Positions 33,601-40,460 of a stretch of 64,000 nt of DNA are shown one piece after another. Location: contig NC_069086.1 in the NCBI RefSeq assembly GCF_947172395.1, forward strand, positions 10,634,501-10,698,500, read 5' to 3'. The notes beneath the pieces were generated by a model that worked only from the letters and a program-made list of their open reading frames with translations, was not told the DNA's origin and ran no database searches. This stretch comes from Bicyclus anynana. Taxonomy: Eukaryota; Arthropoda; Insecta; Lepidoptera; Nymphalidae. The first letter of the stretch is position 1. Each line of letters begins with the position of its first letter. The translations under genes were made by a program, and so were the position numbers.

Positions 33601-33619
33601 TACAGACCGGAAACAGCAT
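21659..33619 (-). CDS. Secreted serpin-like protein, seven exons, probably non-inhibitory
   Basis: Exons on the minus strand are 33619-33041, 32796-32623, 27486-27274, 26409-26158, 23622-23419, 22323-22194 and 21768-21659, all with GT/AG borders and matching phases, giving about 553 residues. A signal peptide (MLFPVCIGVLFVNNLFASIRA) is followed by an unusually long N-terminal region of about 170 residues. Serpin core pieces follow: GISFAQSGLFLYLALTAL (helix A region), LLNTVYLRARW, SYATPGLTLLLLIPRG, a helix/s5A stretch LSHAVQRIMFWAEAG, and the C-terminal DRPYLFFV. Where inhibitory serpins have the hinge EEGTEAAAAT and a loop of roughly 20 residues, this protein has AEAGRNAYKDDGIEWDETPE, which is shorter, charged and lacks the small-residue hinge. 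Loop insertion, and therefore protease inhibition, is unlikely. Its introns contain a full-length LINE, several MITEs and a nested receptor gene. The orthologue is not recognised. Confidence 0.8.
22379..22543. repeat. MITE with GGCAACTTCG ends, copy 2
   Basis: Same ends and interior as 15592-15770 (left TGGCAACTTCGATCGTAACA, right GTGTCATCAACGAACTTGCC). It lies about 55 bp upstream (in gene orientation) of exon 6 of the serpin-like gene. Confidence 0.75.
22973..23398. repeat. Complete long-TIR MITE, GTAGCCC..GGATCCGTGGAGC ends
   Basis: The left arm begins GTAGCCCAGAATCCGTGGAG. The right arm, reverse complemented, begins GTAGCCCGGGATCCGTGGAG, and pairing continues through ACAATTGATTACT and TGATGAGACGC, at least 90 bp. 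The element is about 426 bp. Its right end stops 20 bp into the intron after exon 5 of the serpin-like gene. Confidence 0.8.
24649..25902 (+). CDS. Divergent nicotinic acetylcholine receptor subunit (non-alpha), intronless
   Basis: This is a Cys-loop ligand-gated channel subunit of 417 residues in one exon. It has a signal peptide (residues 1-21), an extracellular domain with W83 and W88 of the WxxLxWxD region, and the Cys-loop C158-C172 (C-x13-C with WPYD). Four membrane segments follow at about 242-264, 271-293, 301-324 and 392-412. The vicinal cysteine pair that marks alpha subunits in loop C is absent, so it is a non-alpha (beta-type) subunit. The M3-M4 cytoplasmic loop is short (about 60 residues). 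M2 is unusual: the conserved GEK before M2 is NTR, the 9' leucine aligns with Phe, and position 20' is Tyr instead of acidic. It may be one of the divergent insect beta2/beta3-type subunits, several of which are poorly conserved. The gene lies inside intron 4 of the minus-strand serpin-like gene. The stop codon overlaps AAATAAATAAG, a possible polyadenylation signal. Confidence 0.9.
   Translation: MARCALLALGLCLCLTAPVWGDDTEDNKNEHDEVKLHTALLKDYNSDMRPVKDHKSAVVVKVRLALKYLSFDSLEEMVTVHNWVALNWNDPFLTWNPSDYSNINEVQIQSHEIWTPGLSLFNADATAYHNSESFYTTCLVTNTGKVTCVPNVAHTGICRTTLKKWPYDTQNCTLYFGSWMHTGEQINFTFYNTKPVVLDDFQNGAGWKLLNVVNERLPGKYNMNSTYPMLKYTFMLRREAAGLAAIVVAPSVILVLVTLASLLLDIKDNTRLILLCFSLFGHFTMTSEIGYVIPKLSADTPILLLFVRDSMIVNLVAILVTMGLMSMRKQLVPAPSWIMSVNRLVSVGPGKYIVFTEFDPSNDAEGKIVSEDLSTEDKNARTTADWVKFASVLNNLTFIILLFIYLVLICTCIPSDK
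26634..26833. repeat. Palindromic MITE with central CACGTG, copy 2 (best preserved)
   Basis: The ends are inverted copies: CCCCCCTAGCCAAGTGGCAC and GTGCCACTTAGCCAGGGGGG, followed inward by GTCGATTCTCTTTC, CGATCGCTAACGCTTCGAAA and the centre GATCACGTGATC (26730-26741). The fold covers essentially the whole 200 bp. It lies in intron 3 of the serpin-like gene. Confidence 0.8.
26855..26985 (-). mobile_element. SINE fragment, minus orientation
   Basis: Read on the minus strand, it contains TGAGGTCCTGGCTCG and GCCAGGAGTTGGGAATTTGG, matching 45463-45612 (TGAGGTCCTGGTTTCGAG, GGCCTGGAGTTGGGAAGTTA). A box B-like region is recognisable but diverged. Confidence 0.55.
27982..27993. repeat. Target-site duplication, 3' side of the LINE
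   Basis: GATCTGTTAATA directly abuts the AAAATA-repeat tail and matches 32553-32564 exactly. Confidence 0.9.
28097..30919 (-). CDS. LINE ORF2: AP endonuclease and reverse transcriptase
   Basis: This protein nicks target DNA and reverse-transcribes the element RNA at the nick. From the first ATG (30919) it has 940 residues; the frame is open a little further upstream, from a GTG at 30970. The N-terminal AP-endonuclease domain shows TYNVRTL, the catalytic glutamate in GLSEIRR, QAYAPT, VMGDFNAKIG, and SDHRLV near its end. The central reverse transcriptase has NYRPISLL, EQAGFRKGFST, VYMVFIDYQKAFD, GVRQGDPCSP and the catalytic FADD in LRFADDIVLL. The C-terminal region has CQRSMERSIM and the RTE-typical KWRWAGHVAR and GRPLGRWSDDI. 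No internal stop or frameshift was seen. All catalytic signatures I checked are present. Confidence 0.93.
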   Translation of the reverse strand: MSNLNPNLFYIATYNVRTLSTYERLLEFTNSLNNIKYDIIGLSEIRRLGNSIQEHDDFIFYYKGETPGLYGIGFIIKKYLKNYIECISGLSERVALLNLNFNNFKVSLIQAYAPTDSASDEDVEKFYNTIDEALALSNTNNIIVMGDFNAKIGQPKPEECIIMKNNGYGERNSRGERLVEFAYENKLAIVNTFFKKNAKQRWTWRSPDGKTKNEIDYILTNLHKNVSNITVINVPYPSDHRLVRATFGLQKIKPSRKQYTNSSKSILKSDEEISTYRELLNIANIDLLPDKNEAVQTYYDRIIGVVEDCQNKAKTPKTQNTYNYIISEHTRNLINRRQKLHSIKPKTRAIKNQIKALYKLISKRIRNDYRHYRSNLFEKHLNATGGLKKAYRQLNSHKTWIEGLQGTTKALKTRSDILHAATAFYRDLYSLQGQSPNSVVCEDNDVAIELFDELEIIREIKKLKTEKSPGPDKITNEAIKTAGELLTTPLVHLFNMILRSGNTPRQWSQSNIILLYKKGDPKNISNYRPISLLSTIYKLFASLLEKRISKSLEKHQPIEQAGFRKGFSTVDHIHSLEMIIEKYQEFRKPVYMVFIDYQKAFDTVLHSAIWEALHSQNVEPIYIRILKYLYKECTSKVKLERLGQTIHIRRGVRQGDPCSPRIFIAVLEMVFSKLNWQNYGVKVNGKYLSHLRFADDIVLLSENSNELNLMLQSLNIASRDVGLEINLSKTKIMTNFAEHPIYLDNMPIEYVSRYMYLGKQISFHSQSNDLEVERRIKGGWKKFWTLKEILKSNMPMRIKTKVLNTCVLPSITYACQTWKYNVRTKNKIRTCQRSMERSIMKIKKIQKIRHSTIRQKTKVTDALQYSLKQKWRWAGHVARMSDDRWTTRLTSWSGPPGYRRVGRPLGRWSDDIAKIAGNTWAKLAKDRQRWSELEEAFTLS
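31016..31780 (-). CDS. LINE ORF1: coiled-coil RNA-binding protein
   Basis: The product is 254 residues from the first ATG (31780); a GTG-initiated extension is open to 31816. The N-terminal half is a strongly charged coiled coil (KKEMKEM, KYKKLEGKLEKQERQIEYLE). It is followed by an RRM-like fold of the L1 ORF1p type (KKNLVFFGIPDDE, DIESIRRIGKRG, RPVSITLL) and a C-terminal basic/Ser-rich tail. Such proteins coat the element RNA as chaperone particles. Many RTE elements lack a substantial ORF1, so this one is notable. Expressed together with ORF2 from one RNA. Confidence 0.85.
   Translation of the reverse strand: MEEITQILKCIQTDLAIQKKEMKEMQISITSEINKNVNEKFQEIDNKYKKLEGKLEKQERQIEYLERQNVKKNLVFFGIPDDEKNYFQLQTKVVDVISQIMKVPCSTSDIESIRRIGKRGTKDRPVSITLLTMGKKLEILKNKKALLLSTFNLKEEFTQKTLEKRKSLQQQVNKLRNEGQIAVLKHDKIVILEKKAEKKRTYSSSPPSTESGKTPSQISKKTKTSISTFFAPRNTKTTPIGNVISLVDANTNLK
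32001..32073 (-). promoter_or_regulatory. tRNA-like (pol III box A/B) block in the LINE 5' UTR
   Basis: On the minus strand the block reads TTTGGTCTAGTGGTGCGAAA (box A-like) and, about 30 nt on, CTGAGTTCAAAACCGGGG (box B-like). The spacing fits a tRNA-derived promoter. The same block, with the same downstream T-rich/AAAACTTTTT context, recurs at 55770-55935. It is inferred to be a promoter captured from, or donated to, a SINE. Confidence 0.5.
32533..32564. repeat. Doubled target sequence at the LINE 5' junction
   Basis: GATCTGTTAAT occurs at 32533-32543 and again at 32553-32563, separated by C and a run of G. The outer copy is the target duplication; the inner copy plus G-run is extra sequence at the element's 5' end. 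Confidence 0.85.
32553..32564. repeat. Target-site duplication, 5' side of the LINE
   Basis: GATCTGTTAATA, an exact match to the copy at 27982-27993. Confidence 0.9.
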
Positions 33620-34420
33620 TAGAGCGGTTTAAAACACGCAATTCATTAGACACGGCTATAAATCTTTCGTTCACTGCAATTTCAAACCTAATTTAGTTTA
33701 AAAACACTTGTTACGAATGGAATCACTAGTTTATTTGATAAAGGGTTCGTTAATACTGCATTAGTGAAACTTATCTCGCTGCAAAATTTTCAGTGTCTGT
33801 AAATTTTTAGTTCTATTCGGCGTACTAAATGCGTCTAGTAAAATTCAATGATGATATCTAACTGCTGCTTAAGTAATTAATGCATACCTAGGCAGCATAC
33901 ACGTGTGGGAGAACCTATTGTTTACTAATTATTGCAGTATTTTTGTATGGTTCAAATCACGTTTCTGATAAAGTCAATCATTACATTTTCAACATTATTA
34001 AACGACTTTAAAAAAAGAAGGTTCTCTTTTCTATTCGTGTTTCAAAAACTAATGATTTGGATTATTAAACTATACTTACGTACCTACTTTTTGCTACTAA
34101 ATAATATCTATATCTCTCAAAGCATTGACATATGTACCTTATACTTGCTATAAAATTAAAATGGTGTATTGTGCAGTAAGATTTAATATATTCGACATCT
34201 ATTATTATTCTTTCTTCTTACAAAAATTTCATAATGAGACCACGTCTCACCGGGTCCGTGGTATGTGATCCAAACATAACTATTTCTCTTCAATATTATA
34301 AGGGCTAGAAAAGGATGGCACGCTATAAACTGTTCACACAGATCTTCGGATAGCATTTCCAAACGAGCCGCTGAAAATTAACGTTTTCATATTTTATTCG
34401 CAATATGCACTAATTAGATA
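33620..34420. other. Intergenic region between the two serpin genes
   Basis: This should contain the promoter of the downstream serpin-like gene (start codon at 33619, minus strand). No convincing TATA box was placed. An ACGACTTTAAAAAAAGAAGG sequence at about 34002 is a degenerate relative of the AACCTCCTCC motif in reverse. Confidence 0.35.
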
Positions 34421-34585
34421 TTGCGTGGTTCCCGTACCCCTAGGAATACGGGGACAAAATATAGCCTATAGCCTTCCTCGATAAATGGGCTTAGAATTTT
34501 TCAAATCGGACCAGTAGTTCCTGAGATTAGCGCGTTCAATCAAACAAACAAACAAACTCTTCAGCTTTATAATATTAGTATAGAT
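34421..34585 (-). repeat. Dispersed Helitron-like repeat fragment, minus strand
   Basis: Read on the minus strand it starts TCTATACTAATATTATAAAG and includes GAACGCGCTAATCTCAGGAA, TCCGATTTGAAAAATTC and CCCGTATTCC. It matches 53998-54191 and 61562-61753. The 3' terminus is missing. It lies between the two serpin genes. Confidence 0.6.
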
Positions 34586-35562
34586 TTTATACTTAATTAT
34601 ATTAGTAAAAATAAAAATGCAGATTTAAGTACTAATAATTTTAATTTTAATAAATAAAATTTCAAATACTGTTTTCTTGTTATAACTATAAAGTTACATA
34701 ATTGCACTTTGTACTCTGTTATATAACAATATAAAAAATAATAAATTATTCATAATATATAACACTTAATATACTTGTCTGAAATGCATGGTAAAAGTTC
34801 ATATAAAATATATAAAATAATAATATTATCGGGATTAAGGCATACATATTTCTTATTTTGTAAGTTGGTTCAATATATTTCGCCATCGCAAAATACTAAT
34901 ATATAAATATTACCTACATACATATACACTATGTGCTAAGCATACATTTATACATAACAATAACTTATACTTAGTATATCTGTCTAAACCTTTTACATTA
35001 ATGGATCATTAAATAGTTAAGGCAAATAGGTGAACGGTAAATCTACAATTTACCAGGAACAAGGAATCGTAGCTGAGAACTAAAGTCAAGAAAAATTTGC
35101 GTTAAGCAAACACATTGATCAATTTACTTTCCTATTAGAACAAAGGAATGTAACAGACACTAACACTCCGCTATTTAAAAGTAGATTAGAGACACCTCAA
35201 TACATTCACAAATTGTGCTTGTGTTACCTAGGAAAAAACGCAAGATGTTGCTGTGTGTGAAAATATAACAGTGTGGTTATACTAGTATTGTCAAAATATA
35301 AAAAAAACATAAATTTACTAAATTTTTTAAGTATGCCAAATATAATTCCAACTCGACGAAATAAGAAGCAGAATATACCTAATTATAACATGTAAATTTT
35401 ACACAAATTCACTCAATGAAATTAATCAATGTGATATTCAAACAAACTCATTTTATCGTTAACATTTTGTAAATCTGTAAAATAATACAATTTTTTAACT
35501 TGTAATACTGATATCGTGTACTGTTTACTCCAAAAACTGAAGATGAAATCGGCAAATTTGGA
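34586..35562. other. Probable 3' UTR of the alternatively spliced serpin
   Basis: AT-rich, non-coding DNA directly follows the stop codon of the most distal alternative exon (minus strand). Several minus-strand AATAAA-type hexamers are present. No other gene is supported. Confidence 0.4.
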
Positions 35563-35696
35563 TTACTTTCCGTAGAAAGTGGCAGTAAAATAGATGGTAT
35601 TGTCAGCAACGACCGCGGCGATGAAAGGATGGTCCGCGATGAAGCTCGGCACGGGATTCTCGTCTATCATTGCCGAAAACGTCATAATGGTCATTG
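35563..35696 (-). CDS. Serpin alternative last exon G (most distal), P1 Phe
   Basis: The acceptor is ATTACAG|CA and the stop TAA is at 35563. The exon encodes AMTIMTF|SAMIDENPVPSF, then IADHPFIAAVVADNTIYF and TFYGK. Counting from the hinge gives P1 Phe and P1' Ser, so chymotrypsin-like proteases are predicted targets. It is the most diverged of the simple copies and lies 1.8 kb from its nearest neighbour, so it is probably the ancestral or default exon. Confidence 0.85.
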
Positions 35697-38600
35697 CTGT
35701 AATACAAACAATTTCACCTTCATGACTGCTCTTTTTTCAATAGTTGACGAAATAAGAACTAACTCATCTGTAGCCATTGAGCCACTATGTACTACGTAAT
35801 AGAGAAAATGTCTCTTATGATTCCTGCATTCCGTTCAATTGAAGCCATATCGCCGCACTTCATAACTTCTTGCTACCTTACTATCTTAAGCGAAACGCGT
35901 AAGCGTCACTTAATTCATGGCACTTGCGACGACGACGGAGAAAACAACATTCTATAAACGATCTCGAGCTATATATTTTAATAATATTAAAATTAATTTT
36001 TAATCTAACTAATGTTAGCACTGCAGCAAATATTTCATACGCCAAAATTTTTTTTTTTTTGGATCATTCAATTCTGCGCTGGCTTAACAAGCTTTATGTT
36101 GGTATGATAAAATGTCACGTTACTTGGAAATAAATGAATTTTGATTCTTATTAGGGCCCTCAGTTGTTTTTATGTTTGTGACATAATTTTTTTTTTGGAC
36201 AAGCTTCTCTATTATGTACGTAGTACGTAGTAAGTCAATGTCTGCGCAACTATTCTGTACCTAATGCAGTTTTTTAAATCGACTAGGTATGTGAGTTTCG
36301 AATATCTCTGTCTCTCTGTCTAACACGATGATATATACTGAGATAGATATTGACGAATTTGCAACTCACACTGTAAAATTATAAAAACATCGTTACAGAA
36401 TAGTGCTACGTGCTACTGGTGTTAAGTGTAATAACATCGCTAACAAAAGAGCAAAACTTCGAGAGCATTTTCATTTCAGGTTTTAATGCCATTAATAAAA
36501 TTTAAACGTGGCTGTTAATGCACTAGTGTGTATTTATGATAGTAGAGGAAAGATATTTCTGCAGAAAAGGGACTTTTTTGGTAAACGCTCTAAGACATGA
36601 CGACAAGGAATAAAATCGTGCGACCAATCGCTCGATCGGTCAAAAACACAGATCAGTAGCGCTACTTTGTAAAGATGTTTTTACGATGATATCATGAGTT
36701 TTGGAGTATTGTGTTCGTCAGAGAGAGAGAGAGAAACGAATTAGAACGAAATACATGCTGCCGAGTTAAAAAATCATCGTTACAAAATAATGCTGGTGTA
36801 CCTCTTTGAACATGTTTAACGCTTTTTTAACGGCCGTTACAAAAACTCTCGTGCGAGTGAGGGCTTGCGGTTCAGATGAACAGTTTGCTTTCTTCGTCAA
36901 TTACCTACTCAGTAGCATAAAACAAGTATTTATAACAAGGACAACAAACGGCTAAGCATAATTTATAATGCATGGCACTTTGATAAAAACAGAACATGAA
37001 TCAAGCAATATTAATGATTTTAATATTATACTAACGTACCGTAAGCATCACACATTATTTTCATTAGAGTTTATATCGATTTTAAATAACCATACGCGTC
37101 GGGTGAAATACATAAAATGATAAGTAGATAAGCGTGTACAAATGCTGAATTTGAAACACCTACTCGTATTGCAGACACTGTTCCCGTGTCTGCTGTGATT
37201 ATTTTAAAAGTTCGTTCGTAAAACAATAATATGGAAATTAGACATTGGGTTTAAATTTATACTACGCTACATATCGGTTATTTTTCAAGTAATTGCTATT
37301 AAATATCAGATGAAATTTTTTTTTATACATATGCAAATTGTCCAATTCTATTTACTAATATACATATATTGTCCAAGCGTATTTCCGACTTCATTACTTG
37401 TCTTTGTCAATACATATATTTACTTATTATTACTTGTCATATAGGTAACAAATCTATTATCATGTTTTGTGATGAAAATGTAGCTATATTTGAGAGACGC
37501 TTAGGGGGCGCGGTAGGCGCCAATGAAGAGCTCCGTTTCGCCATCGAGCAGCGCGTAGAGGAAAGGCCGATCGGCGGAGAACCGCAGAGGTGGCGGCCGG
37601 GCGCACCGCATCATCATCACCATGCCTGCACGCACACACACACGGCTACAGCGGTTGGGCACAGGCAAGAGCACGACCAGCGGCAACGCTTCAGTGCCCA
37701 GTGGCAATGCACACGTCTACAGCTCGTCGCGCGGCGCGCGGCCGGGCACGGGCACAGCAGTGACCAGCGGCAACGAGCCCGCCATGACGCACCACAGCGC
37801 GGGCCGGTCCACGACCACGCGGTGCGGCAGCGTCGCCATGCGCCGCGTGCGCACCAACCCCGCTGGCGCACGCCAATTCAACGTTTAACAATGATACACA
37901 CGCCAAACTAGACACAAACCATTTGCCCGAAACCCAAAGCAGAGTTAATTACAGCCAAAGCACACACTTGAGTGACAGCGTATCGCATGCGTAATCCACG
38001 AAAAGTTTGAACGTGTTCTGCGAGCGAGCGGGCGCGTGAAAGTTAACTGCGGGTGCGGATGTGAGTGCGAACACGAGCATTGAGCACGACTAGTGGCTAC
38101 GAGTCCACCATGACACACGACAGCCCAAGCCTGTTTATACTATCCAAAATTATTAAAAAAAAATATTGTAAACTAAGCTTACTTGAAATAAATGAATTTA
38201 GATTTAAATTTTAACTTTGAACATTTTTATAACATTGATTGATTGTCCCACACGCCCGCTCACAGTCAAATTAAACGTTTGCCTGAAACTATACACCTAA
38301 GGAGTAAACCACCACCTGTGCAAAAATAACGCTAGCGTAGCTATTTTTGGGTTATAATTTGTTGGACATATTTCAATTTGTTCTCCTTACCCAAAAGCAT
38401 ACCTCGCTCTTTACCTGTCATAGTCACACTAACACGTGTGACTGTGTGTGTAAAGAGCACGTTTAAGTTTTGGCGTGTCGCGTACGAAACGGCGCACTAA
38501 ACAAACACTCGACAAGTTTGAATTTGTCGTAAGTGCGAGCGGGCGCGATGACAATTCTGTCAATAAGCCTATTGTCATAATGTTGTTGTTGTTGACAAAA

Positions 38601-40416
38601 TTTTTAAAAAGGGTACTAAATTGTTCAGTATTTTACTAGATTGAAAAAAGTATAATTTTTTTGAGATATGAATACATAAAAATTTCAATTTTTAAATTAT
38701 TTTTACCATCATGGTCTATATTTGATCTGTGTCATGACTTCACGTAAAGCCGTAAACACGTAACGTTACGTTTGGAAAAATAGAAAAAGTACGTAATTTT
38801 TAAGGAATCCTTAACTTATATTAATTAATATTATTTATATTAAATTTTATATGAGTCAACTACCCTATTGATGTCTCATGCGTCGTGGATTTCGCTACAC
38901 GATGCGTCGTCACTCAGGACGTTCACAAAGATATATGGTAAGGTCGTTTTCCAAATCCGTTTTATAAAATACATTAATACATTAAATGGTTTTTTCTCTG
39001 AACGAAATAAATTCCGCGCGTACGTAACGAATGCGAGCCCTGGCCACAATATTCAGCACAACATTCCGAATGAAGGAAAACAAAGTCTGCGGTAGTCCTC
39101 CAAATCTAAATTACGCATTAGGAAAACGAATACGGAAAACGAATGTATACGGCCTTAAATGTAGAAGTTATATGCAATCTAAAAATAGCACAATAAAACT
39201 GAAAATCAAAACACACTGATTATACATATTTCTCCATCTTTTTCATTTCTCTATTTAAGGATGACGTCCTGTGACGACGCTGTGCGTTGTTTATACTGTG
39301 TGTATCTGATTACGAATCCAATATAGGTAACACGAGGGTAACGCATTGTTAGTACAGCCATTACAGTAATTAGTTTTGATAGTTTTTATATAGTGATAAC
39401 TGTATATTTAAATTAATTAATAATTGTCCGTACTTCTTAGAACCAATGATAGAATTACTGCGCTGAAAAAGAGCGAACAACAGGCATTTAGATTTGTCCC
39501 CATTGAAACGATCATAAGAGCACAATTAAATGATATTTCTACATACGTGAAGGCCTAACGAACGTGTCCGCATAGCTTAACGTGGTAGATTAGCCTTGAA
39601 ATTGGAGGGACGTATATTTTACTCGTCTTGTCCCCGTCGGACAATACAACACGTTTGATGTTGATCAAACTAAAAATTTGATGGCCATATTTATAAAAAT
39701 AGATTATGATTCAAACGTTAATTTTCTTCAAAGTAAACTGTGCTTTAAATAGGATTGAATTAGATCTATTTTACTTTGAAGAAAACAGGTATTATTTTCA
39801 ATCCATTTTTTTAAATATATGGCCCGTATAAGAACAGCGTAAGAGGTTACATAATCAATAACAGTGTTTGTTTATGAAATATCTAAAACCACTGATAGGG
39901 TTAAAACAACTTTCCACTTTCCGATCATTTTAATATACTTTACAAACAAGGATATTCATAAATAAAAATTATAATCGATAAATAAAACTTTTATATTAGA
40001 AAAAAATAAAAAAAATCTTTACACTCTGTACGTAATCATAACATAACAATTATAAATATAATTACTATAGTAATACACTTACATGAAGCTTTCTTGTCTG
40101 TAGTTATAAATGCATTTAGTAAGCTATTTTATTAATAGACTAGAGGTAGGTATCATTCATATTGACTTATCAAGGCACTGGAAAATCTTATGTAACCTAA
40201 AACATTGTAGGAATCTATTAAATTTATTTAAGTAGTAACGCGTTAAACTTTAACGTAAAATTACATTCTGCATGCTTTCAAAGTTGCCCTTATTGTATGT
40301 ACCTTAGAGGGCGTAAGAGGTTACATAATCAATAACCAAATATTTTCAATGAATTTAAAGATGTATCATTATTTTTACACACGCCCTTAACCTCATATAC
40401 TATGACCACCCTTAAG

Positions 40417-40460
<44 letters not shown>

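Noticed and set aside
37369..37915. Several long overlapping open frames in the GC-rich tract
   Set aside because: Composition explains them. Only the short serpin exon F within this region has matching splice sites and family residues.
38868..39219. Two plus-strand frames in the serpin variant region
   Set aside because: No family features and no consistent splice partners; not supported as nested exons.
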